64,000 nucleotides of DNA from Microlunatus phosphovorus NM-1 (lineage in GTDB: Bacteria > Actinomycetota > Actinomycetes > Propionibacteriales > Propionibacteriaceae), in the NCBI RefSeq assembly GCF_000270245.1, contig NC_015635.1:124001-188000 (forward strand), read 5' to 3'. The position numbers were made by a program, and so were the translations under genes. A model generated the notes under the pieces. It had not been told where the DNA came from. It made no database searches and saw only the letters and a program-made list of their open reading frames with translations. Positions 1 through 8,711 of this stretch are shown here, piece by piece (position 1 is the stretch's first letter; every line of letters begins with the position of its first letter).

Positions 1-821
1 ACGTCCAACACCGTCGCGACCGGAGAGTAGGCACCCGGATCGCCCAGCCACAGCCAAGTGCCCACTCGGAGCCGCATCGGCACAGGCTGGCTGAGCGCAG
101 GGTCGGAGGGGGTGGAGTCGGCGCGTGGATGGGCCTGGCGAGAGCCCGAGCTTGCGAGGGCGGGTGGTTGCGCCGGCTCCACCCCCGGAGACCCTGCGAC
201 CATCCTGCCGAGGTCGATGGCCAGGCTGGCTGCCTCGGCGGCAGGCAAGTGCGACACCCACAACGTCCCGGGAGCTACCGCGAGCGCCGCTCGTGCCAGG
301 GTCTCCGCTTCCTCGACGCGCCCGTCGTGCAGCAACGGAAGGTGGATCATCCAGCCCTCGAAGGCGACCTGGTCCAACGCATCGGCGACCGCGGGCAGTT
401 GCTCCGGTCGAAGACCGTGGCGCTTCATCGAGGTCAGGATCTCGATGATCACCCGGGGCCGATGCTCTTCCCCGGACTCGCTGGAGAGGGCGATGATCGC
501 CTCGAGATCCTCGAGCCGCGACACGGTGGTGACCACCCGCGGATCGTTCAGCAGGTCGGGCGCCAGCTCGTCCCCAGGGCGCCACGGGGTCATCACCACG
601 ATGTCGCCGGCAAACTCCGCCCGCACCGCGGCCACCTCCGAGGCCAATCCGACCGCGATCGTGTCGACACCCAGCCGAGACGACTCGGCGGCCAACCGGC
701 CGAGGCCGAAGCCGTACCCGTTTCCCTTCGCCACCGGAACGATCCCGGGCGTGGCCTCGACCACGGTCGTCAGATGCCGCCGCCAGCGGTCGACATCCAG
801 CTGGAGCGAGACGCCGCTCAC
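1..821 (-). CDS. alanine racemase-like PLP enzyme (3' part beyond window)
   Basis: Reading leftwards from a GTG at 821, the frame stays open to the window edge (273 codons seen). Residues near 27-36 read PVAKGNGYGFG, equivalent to the VVKANAYGHG motif of fold-type III alanine racemases, whose Lys binds pyridoxal phosphate. KRHGL further on and RLRVGTWLWLGD near the visible end also match the family. The start GTG overlaps the stop of the upstream FemX-like gene (GTGA), so the two are probably translationally coupled. Adjacency to a peptidoglycan-bridge enzyme suggests cell-wall amino-acid supply. Divergence from the usual motif means the substrate could be another amino acid. The C-terminal domain lies outside the window. 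Confidence 0.8.
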   Translation of the reverse strand, partial: MSGVSLQLDVDRWRRHLTTVVEATPGIVPVAKGNGYGFGLGRLAAESSRLGVDTIAVGLASEVAAVRAEFAGDIVVMTPWRPGDELAPDLLNDPRVVTTVSRLEDLEAIIALSSESGEEHRPRVIIEILTSMKRHGLRPEQLPAVADALDQVAFEGWMIHLPLLHDGRVEEAETLARAALAVAPGTLWVSHLPAAEAASLAIDLGRMVAGSPGVEPAQPPALASSGSRQAHPRADSTPSDPALSQPVPMRLRVGTWLWLGDPGAYSPVATVLD

Positions 822-2017
822 CCGCGGTGCCTCATGTACATGTCGAACGCGGCATAGATCAGCGGGTTCAGCGGCAGGTCCCATTCGCCGACGTACTCGA
901 CTGCCTCGCCCCCGGTGCCGACTTTGAACTGGATCAGCCCCAGGTGCGGGTCGTCGGATTCCAGACCCTCGGTGATGCCGCGCAGGTCATAGACGGTCGC
1001 CTTCGCTGCCAGCGCATCGGTGATCATCCGCCATTGGGTGGCGTTCGAGCCGCGTACCTCTCGCTTGGCTGTCGTGCTGGCACCGTAGGTGTACCAGGCG
1101 TGCCCCCCGACCCGGACCCAGGTCGTGGCCGCGACCAGATCGCCCTCGTGATGGGCCAGATAGAGCCGGATCCGGTCAGGGTCCTCGGCATTCAGCACCG
1201 AGAACATGTGCTCGAAGTACTCCAACGGACGCGGGCTGAACCCGTCCCGCTCGGCGGTCTCGAGATAGATCCGATGGAACGCCGGCAGATCCTCGGCGCT
1301 GCCCTGGGTCACCTCGACCCCGAGCTTGGCGGCCTTCTTGATGTTGCGCCGCCACAGCTGGTTCATGCCGGCCAGCAATTCGCTCTCGGTCTTGCCCGCC
1401 AGCGGCAGTTGGAAGACGAACCGCGGCTGACCGGCGGCGAAGCCCTCGTCGTCACCTGGCGGTCGCCAGCCCAGCTCACGGAGCCGGTTGCGGAGCCGGG
1501 TGGCGTCGTGGTTGGACTGATCCGGCAGTGCCTGGCTGAGCCGGCCGATCCGCTCGTCGGCGATGGATTCCTTGATCGTCGGCGCATACCAGCGGCGGGC
1601 GACCACCGGGCAGCCGATCCGGATGCCGAAGGCCCCTGATGACTTCAGATGTTCGGCCATCGGGGCCAGCCACTCGCCGATGTCTTCTGCGGCCCAGTCG
1701 ATCAGCGGGCCCTCGGGCAGATAGGCCAGATAGCGTCGCACCTTGGGCAGTTGCCGATAGAGCACCAGCCCGGCACCGACCAGTCTGTCGTCGGCATCGA
1801 ACCAGCCCAGTGACTCGTTCCGCCACTCCGTCTTCACGAGTCCCCAGGCGGGAGTCTGCAAGAAGCTCGCGGAGGGGAGCGTCCGGATGAAGCTGAGGTG
1901 CTGCTCGGTGGAGATCGTCTGTACGCTCAATCGAGGCGTCCCAGTCGGAGCCTCCCCAGACGGAGACGTTGCTGCGGTCTCTTCGATGGTCTGCTTGCGT
2001 CCCGGAATCCCCACCAC
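818..2017 (-). CDS. femX: FemABX-family peptidoglycan bridge aminoacyltransferase
   Basis: 399 aa, a normal length for FemX-type lipid II aminoacyltransferases, which use aminoacyl-tRNA to add the first bridge residue to the stem peptide at the cytoplasmic face. The core starts around residue 29 (LSVQTISTEQHLSF) with the typical FLQTPAWGLVK. The second half carries the GNAT-like repeat with NIKKAAKLGVEV, AHHEGDLVAATTWVRVGG, WYTYGAST and LIQFKVGTGGEAVEYVGEWD, all characteristic of the family. The first 28 residues look unstructured, so a later start is possible. It is followed directly by the alanine-racemase-like gene with a 4-base overlap. Which amino acid it transfers cannot be read from sequence. 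Confidence 0.88.
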   Translation of the reverse strand: MVGIPGRKQTIEETAATSPSGEAPTGTPRLSVQTISTEQHLSFIRTLPSASFLQTPAWGLVKTEWRNESLGWFDADDRLVGAGLVLYRQLPKVRRYLAYLPEGPLIDWAAEDIGEWLAPMAEHLKSSGAFGIRIGCPVVARRWYAPTIKESIADERIGRLSQALPDQSNHDATRLRNRLRELGWRPPGDDEGFAAGQPRFVFQLPLAGKTESELLAGMNQLWRRNIKKAAKLGVEVTQGSAEDLPAFHRIYLETAERDGFSPRPLEYFEHMFSVLNAEDPDRIRLYLAHHEGDLVAATTWVRVGGHAWYTYGASTTAKREVRGSNATQWRMITDALAAKATVYDLRGITEGLESDDPHLGLIQFKVGTGGEAVEYVGEWDLPLNPLIYAAFDMYMRHRG

Positions 2018-2236
2018 ACCACGACCCTAGCTACCCGACGGCGGATTGGCTGACTCGGTGGACTTTTTGGCGGTGGGCCTGTCGCCCAGGACTCAGCCAG
2101 GTTGGCCCCGGCGACAGTGGGTCCGCGGACCCGGGATAGGTTTTCCGCACAGGGGATGACCACCCACGCGGGGAACGCGAGCGGTTGTGAGATGCGTACG
2201 ACCTACCCCGGGCGTCGAAGTGCCCCCCGGCTGGGT

Positions 2237-3241
2237 TTACGGTACCTGAGAGCCGGTTCCTTTGTGTGCATTAGGTGAATTCCTCAGGTCATCCTGGCCA
2301 GGATCTTCGACTGGTGGAGTCGTGGCCGACTCAGAGCTGGTCGCTTCGGGTCCGCCGAGGGAGCCAGTTCGCCGCAGGCGCATGGGCAGAGATCCGACCA
2401 GCACACCGGCGAGGACGGCGGCGCCGGCCACTGCCTCGATGGCGTCGATCCGTTCACCGAACATTGCCCACGAGCTGAGTACGCCGACGATGGGCACCAG
2501 CATCGAGAACGGGGCCACCGAGCTCGAGGGGTAGCGCGCCAGCAAGCCGTTCCAGATGCCATAGCCCAGCACGGTCGCGATGACGATGATGTAGAGCAGA
2601 CCCGATACTGCCGGCAGCGCCTGCCAGGTGAACATGGTGGTCAACGCCGTGGCGATGCGCTGGGGCCCTTCGACGAGCAGCGAGATCGCGAGCATCGGGA
2701 CCGGCGGGATGACCGACATCCACAAGGTGAGGTGGAAGGGGTTGGGGGCTGCAGCCTGGCGGCTGCAGAGGTTGCCGGTGGCCCAGCCGAGGGCCCCGGC
2801 CAGGGTGAGCACCACCGGCAGCAATGCGGCGGTCTCGCCGCGGTGTACGGCGATGGCGCCGAGTCCGGCCACGGCGAGCACGACGCCGATCACCTGCCGA
2901 CGGGTGATCCGCTCCGCCAGGAAGATGCCGGCCAGCACGACGGTGAAGGGGGCGGATGCCTGCAGCACCAACGAGGCGAGACCGGCCGGCATCCCGGCGG
3001 CCATGCCGAGATAGAGGAAGCTGAACTGCAACACGCCGATGCCGAGTCCGGTGCCGACCAGCCAACGCAGCTTGACCCGAGGCCGAGGGATGAGGATCAG
3101 GGTCGGGATCGCGAGGATCCCGAAGCGCAGCGCGACCATCAGCAACGGCGGGAAGTGCTGCAGCGCCAGCGCGGTGGCGGGGAAGTTGAGGCCCCAGCAC
3201 ACCGCGACGAGAAGCGCGAGGAGTCGATCGCGGGGTTGCAC
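2237..3241 (-). CDS. EamA/DMT-superfamily exporter
   Basis: 334 aa made of about ten hydrophobic segments in two repeats, each starting with the EamA signature (LLALLVAVCWGLNFPATALAL near residue 7 and TLAGALGWATGNLCSRQAA near 147). The C-terminal 40 residues are hydrophilic. EamA proteins export metabolites or drugs across the cytoplasmic membrane; no substrate can be assigned. It is transcribed away from the exonuclease III gene; the two share a short divergent control region containing a palindrome (3271-3309). The 219 bases downstream (2018-2236) contain no convincing gene. Confidence 0.85.
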   Translation of the reverse strand: MQPRDRLLALLVAVCWGLNFPATALALQHFPPLLMVALRFGILAIPTLILIPRPRVKLRWLVGTGLGIGVLQFSFLYLGMAAGMPAGLASLVLQASAPFTVVLAGIFLAERITRRQVIGVVLAVAGLGAIAVHRGETAALLPVVLTLAGALGWATGNLCSRQAAAPNPFHLTLWMSVIPPVPMLAISLLVEGPQRIATALTTMFTWQALPAVSGLLYIIVIATVLGYGIWNGLLARYPSSSVAPFSMLVPIVGVLSSWAMFGERIDAIEAVAGAAVLAGVLVGSLPMRLRRTGSLGGPEATSSESATTPPVEDPGQDDLRNSPNAHKGTGSQVP

Positions 3242-3270
3242 GCCCTCGATCCTGCCGCATGTTCGCGCTT

Positions 3271-3309
3271 TTGTTCCGCCGTCCCCGTCTACGGGGGACC
3301 ATGGAACAA
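3271..3309. promoter_or_regulatory. palindrome between divergent EamA and exonuclease III genes
   Basis: TTGTTCC at 3271-3277 pairs with GGAACAA at 3303-3309, and the interior GTCCCCGT/ACGGGG also pairs, giving an imperfect hairpin with a one-base bulge. It lies just upstream of the exporter start and about 50 bases before the chosen xth start. It could be an operator serving both genes or a structured leader; sequence alone does not decide. Confidence 0.4.
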
Positions 3310-3360
3310 GACCGTGCGTCGACTGCGGGGCCGAGCCCGCGGTTGGCTAGCCTGACCGGA

Positions 3361-4194
3361 GTGAGTTCGACCCTGCGGATCGCCAGCGCCAACGTCAACG
3401 GAATCCGGGCCTGTACGCGACGCGGCTTCGACAGGTGGCTGGCGCGGCGCGAGCCGGACATCGTGGCGGTGCAGGAGGTGCGCTGCCCGCACGACGAGCT
3501 GCCGACCGGCGCCTGGCCGGAGCATCGGCTGATCTACCACCCCGGTCTGCTGGCCGGTCGCAACGGTGTCGGTGTGCTGTCGCGCTGGGCCCCGTCAGCG
3601 GTCCGGATGGGGTTCGGCAGTCGCATCTACGATCACGAGGGTCGCTACCTCGAGGTCGACCTGGAGCCGCCGTCCGGCCCGCCGCTGACTGTCGGCTCGC
3701 TCTACGTGCCGAAGGGCGCGTCCTGGGCGGGGCAGGACGCAGATCCGGAGAAGCACCAGCGCAAGATGCGGTTCCTGGCATCCCTGGGCAACTACCTGAC
3801 CCGCGCGCGCAGACAGGCCGTACGGCAGGGTCGTGAGTTCCTGGTGATGGGCGACTTCAACATCGCCCACACCCGGCTCGATCTGACCAACTGGCGAGCC
3901 AACCAGCGCAATCCCGGCTTCCTGCCCGACGAGCGGGCCTGGTTCGACCGCATACTGACACCCCGGACGCTGGTCGACGTGGTCCGGCGACTGCATCCCG
4001 ACCAGCAGGGGCCGAACTCGTGGTGGACGTGGCGCGGGCAGGCCTTCGTCAAGGACACCGGTTGGCGCATCGACTACCACCTGGCGACGCCCGGGCTGGC
4101 GGCGGCCGCAATCTCGGGTGGCACCGACCGTGAGCCGTCCTACGAGCAGCGGATGAGTGATCATTCGCCGGTCGTGGTCGACTACCGGACCTAG
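3361..4194 (+). CDS. xth: exodeoxyribonuclease III (AP endonuclease family)
   Basis: 277 aa from the GTG at 3361; an upstream in-frame ATG at 3301 exists, but its extra residues look non-coding. The endonuclease/exonuclease/phosphatase fold is clear: RIASANVNGIRA at the start, VAVQEVRC (metal-binding Glu), LVMGDFNIAHTRLDLTNWR (Asp/Asn active-site loop), WWTWRGQAFVKDTGWRIDYH and the catalytic Asp-His near the end (MSDHSPVVVDY). It removes nucleotides 3'-5' from duplex DNA and cuts at abasic sites in base-excision repair. Monocistronic here. Confidence 0.92.
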   Translation: MSSTLRIASANVNGIRACTRRGFDRWLARREPDIVAVQEVRCPHDELPTGAWPEHRLIYHPGLLAGRNGVGVLSRWAPSAVRMGFGSRIYDHEGRYLEVDLEPPSGPPLTVGSLYVPKGASWAGQDADPEKHQRKMRFLASLGNYLTRARRQAVRQGREFLVMGDFNIAHTRLDLTNWRANQRNPGFLPDERAWFDRILTPRTLVDVVRRLHPDQQGPNSWWTWRGQAFVKDTGWRIDYHLATPGLAAAAISGGTDREPSYEQRMSDHSPVVVDYRT

Positions 4195-4357
4195 TGGCTT
4201 GTCGCCCCTATCTCACGGGTCTCGCGACGCCCAGGCACGCACCTCGCTGCGTTCTCCTCGGTCGTGATACGACTCGGTATCCCTTCCTCGTCGGCCTTGC
4301 GATGCACGCACCTGGACGCCCGCGATTCCCCGAGGAATAGGAGCGACAAGCCCCTAG
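4191..4357. repeat. 167-bp imperfect palindromic element
   Basis: The outer arms 4191-4211 and 4337-4357 are inverted copies with 2 mismatches in 21 (core GGCTTGTCGC). The interior also shows partial inverted similarity (GCGACGCCCAGG region against CCTGGACGCCCGCG region), so the whole unit could fold into one long hairpin. It begins inside the xth stop codon. This looks like a small palindromic repeat of the REP/MITE type, and may also act as a terminator. No second copy is seen in the window. Confidence 0.5.
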
Positions 4358-4390
4358 TCTGCGGTGGTGGTTTGCGGTGTTGGCTGGTTC

Positions 4391-4444
4391 GAAAGGTGCG
4401 TGGATGTAGCTTCAGCGCCGGGAAACTACATCCAGGCACCTTTC
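4391..4444. terminator. 19-bp stem hairpin between convergent genes
   Basis: GAAAGGTGCGTGGATGTAG at 4391-4409 is complementary to 4426-4444 with one mismatch, around a 16-base loop. It sits between the convergent xth and alkyl-DHAP-synthase-like genes, so a bidirectional terminator is the simplest reading. There is no U-tract, so this is tentative. Confidence 0.45.
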
Positions 4445-4496
4445 AACCTGGTGAAGGGACGCGGGCAGTCGTGCCCGGCGACGGCATCCGACCGGG

Positions 4497-6182
4497 TCAG
4501 TGACCGGTGATCTTCTCCGGGTTGAAATTGCGCCCCGGGTCGATGGTGCCCAACACGCCGTTGATCATGGCCACCCCGGGTGCGGAGATGTCCTGCTCCA
4601 GCCACCGTGAGTGCTCGGTGCCGACCGCATGATGGTGCGACAACGTGCCGCCGTGGTCGACGAAGCTCTGCTGGATCGCTGACTTCACCACGTCGTACTC
4701 ACCCAGCGGATCCTCCTCGCCGTGCACAAAGGCGAAGGTGAAATAGAGGCAGGCACCCGAGTGATAGCTGTGCGAGAGGTGGCACATGATCCAGCCTGGG
4801 TGGCCGATCTCCTCGTACGCCCGCTGCGCTGCGGCGACGGTGTTGTCGTACACCTCCATCAGCCGCGACCAGGGTGCCGCGGTCTCCGACACGTCGCCGG
4901 CCGCACCGCGATCCAGCAGGAAGTCCCGCAGGTAGGGGGTGTCGAACTTCTTCTGGTCGTACAGCCGGCCCGGGCCGGTGCCGACCACGATGCCGCCATG
5001 CCGGCCGACGATCGCCTTGACCAGCTTCTTCTCGTACGCGACGTGGCTCTTGGCGCCCTCGTAGCCGATGAACGACAGGCAGACCTTCGACATGTCCCAG
5101 CCGCGCTTCTCCAGCACGGTGAACAGGCCCTTCTGGATCTTCCCCGACAGGTTCAGACCTGGCTTCGCCTTACTGGTGGAGAAGGAGAACTTCGTCTCGT
5201 TGGCGTCGGAGACCCGGGTCACGATCGGTGCCGCATCGGAGGCGGCGATCTCCTGCATGGCGGCCAGCCCCGCCTCCCAGGAGGGGAAGAGGTAGCCGAT
5301 GATGACACGCTGCTCCGGCAGCCGATGCACCTGGACCGTCACCTCGGTGATGATGCCCAGCCGGCCCTCGCTGCCCAGCACCATCTCTCGCACGCTCGGC
5401 CCGGTCGCCGTGCTCGGCAGCGGTCGCAGGACGCAGACATCACCTGGCACGACCAGCCGCAGTCCACGGGTGATGTCGGCGATGTCGCCGTACTTGTCCG
5501 ACTGCATGCCCGAGGACCGGGTGGCGACCCAGCCGCCGACGGTGGAATGGGTGAAGGAGTCCGGGAAGTGGCCCATGGTCCAGCCGCGGGCCCCCAGCTG
5601 CTCCTCCAGGTCCGGACCGAGCGTGCCCGCCTGGATCCGAGCCAGCCCGGACTCGGCGTCGATGTCGAGCACCTTGTTCATCCGGCCCAGATCGACCGAC
5701 AGCACCGGTCGCGTCTCATCTGCCGGCGGCTCCAGGCTGCCGGAGATGTTGGTGCCGCCGCCGAACGGGATGATCACGGCGTCTTCGGCGACCGCCAGGT
5801 CGACGATGGCCCGGACCTGCTCCTCATCGGCGGGATAGAGCACCACATCCGGGATCCGTGGGATGACTGCCCGCCGCAGCCGGACCAGGTCCCGCAGGCT
5901 CTTCCCGTACGTATGCACGATCCGGTCCAGCGTGTCCGTGTGCACATGGTCGGCGCCGACCACTTCGACCAACTGCGCGGCGAAGGCATCGGTGAGCTTG
6001 GGCACCGGCACCGGCAGCGACTCCAGCTCGGGCGGCACCACCGCCTGGGCCGTCGACAGATCGAGATGCACGGCCTCCTTCACGAACGGAGCGAAGGCGG
6101 GCTTGTCGTGGTGATGGAACGCGACGCCGTCGACGCCCCAGCCCCACCACTTCATGTGCTTGATGTCGCGGTCACCCGTCAT
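4497..6182 (-). CDS. FAD-dependent alkyldihydroxyacetonephosphate synthase-like oxidase
   Basis: 561 aa from the ATG at 6182; codons further upstream belong to the preceding gene in another frame. The N-terminus MKWWGWGVDGVAF is a hallmark of bacterial AGPS-like proteins. A PCMH-type FAD-binding domain follows (VIIPFGGGTNISGSLE near residues 140-160, GHFPDSFTHSTVGGWVATRSSGMQS near 210) and then a FAD-oxidase C domain with HLSHSYHSGACLYFTF and SHHHAVGTEHSRWL. AGPS exchanges the acyl chain of acyl-DHAP for a fatty alcohol, forming an ether bond. The start overlaps the acyltransferase stop by 4 bases (ATGA). Other FAD oxidases share the fold, but the N-terminus and neighbours favour AGPS. Confidence 0.8.
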   Translation of the reverse strand: MTGDRDIKHMKWWGWGVDGVAFHHHDKPAFAPFVKEAVHLDLSTAQAVVPPELESLPVPVPKLTDAFAAQLVEVVGADHVHTDTLDRIVHTYGKSLRDLVRLRRAVIPRIPDVVLYPADEEQVRAIVDLAVAEDAVIIPFGGGTNISGSLEPPADETRPVLSVDLGRMNKVLDIDAESGLARIQAGTLGPDLEEQLGARGWTMGHFPDSFTHSTVGGWVATRSSGMQSDKYGDIADITRGLRLVVPGDVCVLRPLPSTATGPSVREMVLGSEGRLGIITEVTVQVHRLPEQRVIIGYLFPSWEAGLAAMQEIAASDAAPIVTRVSDANETKFSFSTSKAKPGLNLSGKIQKGLFTVLEKRGWDMSKVCLSFIGYEGAKSHVAYEKKLVKAIVGRHGGIVVGTGPGRLYDQKKFDTPYLRDFLLDRGAAGDVSETAAPWSRLMEVYDNTVAAAQRAYEEIGHPGWIMCHLSHSYHSGACLYFTFAFVHGEEDPLGEYDVVKSAIQQSFVDHGGTLSHHHAVGTEHSRWLEQDISAPGVAMINGVLGTIDPGRNFNPEKITGH

Positions 6183-6913
6183 GCGATGCCACTTCCCGCA
6201 TCCGGAGGCAGCATCGGCCGCGGTCGTCCGCCGGCCTGCACCTGCTCTCGGTAGTCCATCCCGTAGTCGACGAGACTGCGGACCTCCTTGGCGATCCGGT
6301 CGGAGAAGTCCGCCGCCTTCTCCCCGTCCTCGGGACGCATCGGCTGGCCGAACACGACATAGACCGGAGGCCGGCCCTTGTGCGGCCAGCTGGCTCCGCG
6401 CGGCATCGCGTCGGAGGCGCCGACGATGCCGACCGGCAGGCACGGCACGTCGCGGCTGATGCACAGCGCGGCCGCACCCGGCTTGAAGTTGCCCATCTCG
6501 CCGGTACGCGAGCGCGTCCCCTCGGGGAAGAGCAGCAGCGGTACGCCGTCGTCCAGCAGGCTGGTGGCCATGCCGCGCTTGCCGCGCAGACCTGTTCGGT
6601 CCACCGGGAACGCATTGAAGAACAGCGCGGTCAGACCCTTGCGCCACCAGACGTCGAAGAAGTAGTCGGCGGCGGCGCCGGCAGCGACGTAGCGGGACAA
6701 CTTGGGTGGCAGGGAGCCCATCAACAGCGGCGCATCAAGATGCGAGCTGTGGTTGGACACCATGACGAAGGGTCCGGTCAGCCCTGCGAGATTCTCCCGG
6801 CCGAGCACGGTGACGGTCGCGAGCCGCCAGACGAGCGGCTTGAGCAATCCGCGCTGGGCGACGAACCGGGCACCCGCATGGATCGGCGAGGTGTAACGAC
6901 GGCGGCTCGACAC
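6179..6913 (-). CDS. 1-acyl-sn-glycerol-3-phosphate acyltransferase (PlsC family)
   Basis: 244 aa, typical for PlsC. The catalytic block I NHSSHLDAPLL (HX4D) is near residue 54, FPVDRTGLRG follows, the FPEGTRSRTGEMGNFKPGA block III binds the phosphate, and VPCLPVGIVGA gives block IV. The enzyme acylates the sn-2 position of a lysophosphatidate or alkyl-glycerophosphate at the membrane. It is the middle gene of a co-directional set between an SDR and an AGPS-like gene; its stop overlaps the AGPS-like start. Confidence 0.88.
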   Translation of the reverse strand: MSSRRRYTSPIHAGARFVAQRGLLKPLVWRLATVTVLGRENLAGLTGPFVMVSNHSSHLDAPLLMGSLPPKLSRYVAAGAAADYFFDVWWRKGLTALFFNAFPVDRTGLRGKRGMATSLLDDGVPLLLFPEGTRSRTGEMGNFKPGAAALCISRDVPCLPVGIVGASDAMPRGASWPHKGRPPVYVVFGQPMRPEDGEKAADFSDRIAKEVRSLVDYGMDYREQVQAGGRPRPMLPPDAGSGIA

Positions 6914-7019
6914 GCCCCCACCGTATCGCGTTGCGCGCGATGGTCCAGTATTCGTACGCCTGGTTCGAACTGTGGCGAGTCTGAGTGTGCGTTCTGTGGG
7001 GCGGATGTGACCGATGGGC

Positions 7020-7787
7020 TCAGTGGCGACTTGAGCTCAGCCGACGCGAGATCCAGCGTACGCCGGAGCGCGGGACGTGCCGCGCGAAGAACATCAGCAC
7101 CTTGTAGCGGAGCGAGGGAATCGAGATCACCCGGGAACGCTCGACATCGGCGAGGCAGTCGGCCACCAGCTGATCGGCGTCGAGCCACAGCAGGGCCGGG
7201 ATCCTGCTCGCGTTGATATCGGCACGTTCGTGGAACTCGGTGTGCACCCAGCCCGGACACAGCACCGTCACCTTGACACCGGTGCCGAGCAGCTCACTCG
7301 CCAGACCCTCGGTGTACACGGTGACCCATGCCTTGGTGGCCGAGTAGCTCCCCATCGTGACATAGCCGGCGGTGCTGGAGACGTTGATGATGGTGCCGCT
7401 GCCGCGGGCCTTCATGGTGCGACCGGCTGCGGCGCCGAGGATGAGCACGGCGCGGACCATCAGGTCGAAGGAGTGCTCGTGCGGTGTGGTGTCGGCGTCG
7501 AGCAGCTTGGCCCGGACACCGATACCGGCGTTGTTGACCAGGACCTCGATGGGCTGATCGAGGGACTCGAGGCGGTCGGCGACTCGCCTGACGTCGTCTC
7601 GATCCGCGAGGTCGGCGACCATGGTCTCGACCGTCACACCGTGGGTCTCGTGGAGCGCAGTGGCGGTCTCGGCCAGTCGATCAGGGTTACGTGCCACCAG
7701 GACGAGATCGTGACCCCGTGCGGCCAGCGTCCGCGCGAACGCTGCCCCGATTCCTGACGTCCCCCCGGTTATCAACGCAGTCGTCAT
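7020..7787 (-). CDS. short-chain dehydrogenase/reductase
   Basis: 255 aa from the ATG at 7787 (a TTG three codons upstream is possible). Classical SDR motifs: TGGTSGIG (NAD(P)-binding glycine motif), DLADRDD, NNAGIG, catalytic Ser in INVSSTAG, YSATK active-site Tyr/Lys. The C-terminal tail is basic and hydrophobic (LRYKVLMFFARHVPRSGVRWISRR), suggesting membrane contact, as in lipid-reducing SDRs. It precedes the acyltransferase by 106 bases on the same strand. An alkyl/acyl-DHAP reductase role is an inference from this context. Confidence 0.82.
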   Translation of the reverse strand: MTTALITGGTSGIGAAFARTLAARGHDLVLVARNPDRLAETATALHETHGVTVETMVADLADRDDVRRVADRLESLDQPIEVLVNNAGIGVRAKLLDADTTPHEHSFDLMVRAVLILGAAAGRTMKARGSGTIINVSSTAGYVTMGSYSATKAWVTVYTEGLASELLGTGVKVTVLCPGWVHTEFHERADINASRIPALLWLDADQLVADCLADVERSRVISIPSLRYKVLMFFARHVPRSGVRWISRRLSSSRH

Positions 7788-7880
7788 AGCCGACAACTGT
7801 AAGGTGGCGCGCGGGGCAGGGCCGACGTAACGCGTCGCTGGACGCGATATTCGGGCTGGTCGGGCCCCGATTAGAGGCGA

Positions 7881-8525
7881 TTAGGGGCGCTGGTAGCAGG
7901 CGTCGAAGAACGCCAACTCCAACTCGACGGCGCGGGCGAAGGTGTTGGCGACCTCGCTGCGGGTGGGCTCGTCGCCCGGCTCGTGCTGATCGAGCTGGTC
8001 GACCAGCCAGTCCACCCAGGCGTTGAAGTCAGGATTGTTGTGCACCTCGATCCAGCCCCGGTGCTTCGGCTGGCTGGGCCAGGTCGGGATCTGGGTCGCC
8101 CAGTCGCGGTAGAGCAGCTCGGCGACGACCAGCACGGCCAGCGCCTGCGGATAGGAGCCGCCTTGCGTGGCCCGCTGCATGACGGCGATGAAGTCAGCGG
8201 TCACTGGCTTGAGCTGCGGGCGCGTACGGTCGGTCTCGGGTACGCCGAGGTCGTCGAAGGTCTCGGTGAAGTAGTCGTTCTCATCACCGGCGAACGTGCC
8301 GAGCTGGCGGGCCAATGGCAAACGCGCGGTGAGGTCGGGAGCGGTCGCAGTCGCCGCGCCGAGCAAGGCGACAAAGGCATCGCAGAACTGGTAGTCCTGC
8401 ACCAGATAGTCGGCCAAGACGGCGTCGTCGAGGGTGCCGGCGAACAGTTCCTGCACGAAACGGTGTCCGACCGCGGCGCGCCAAGCAGTGGCATTGTCAT
8501 GGACAAGGCGTTCGACGAATCTCAT
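7881..8525 (-). CDS. tenA: TenA-family thiaminase II/aminohydrolase-like protein
   Basis: 214 aa with the all-helical TenA fold: LVQDYQFCDAFVALL near residue 42, FAGDENDYFTETF, and VVAELLYRDWATQIP near residue 132. The last segment has Glu where TenA_C enzymes have a catalytic Cys region, so this looks like the TenA_E branch. Family members hydrolyse aminopyrimidine thiamin breakdown products for salvage. No thiamin genes or riboswitch lie nearby. It is monocistronic and divergent from the hydroxyglutarate oxidase gene. Confidence 0.82.
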   Translation of the reverse strand: MRFVERLVHDNATAWRAAVGHRFVQELFAGTLDDAVLADYLVQDYQFCDAFVALLGAATATAPDLTARLPLARQLGTFAGDENDYFTETFDDLGVPETDRTRPQLKPVTADFIAVMQRATQGGSYPQALAVLVVAELLYRDWATQIPTWPSQPKHRGWIEVHNNPDFNAWVDWLVDQLDQHEPGDEPTRSEVANTFARAVELELAFFDACYQRP

Positions 8526-8711
8526 CGGATGGGGTTCTCTTCGGGTCTCGGCTGGTTGTCGAGACCAGTGTCGGGTAGTTCAGGAACCTGGGCTACCCGG
8601 CACTCGTGCCGGGCGGCAATTTCGCGGGTCGACCGGTGGCAACGACGTTGATCCCCTACGGTGCTACCGAGGTGCTTGTGGGTGGCGAGCAGGTGGCGCA
8701 GGGAGTGGATC

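Noticed and set aside
4497-6647. A 716-aa form of the alkyl-DHAP-synthase-like protein
   Set aside because: The extra N-terminal 155 residues are an out-of-frame reading of the PlsC gene; the ATG at 6182 with ATGA overlap and the MKWWGWG start fit the family.
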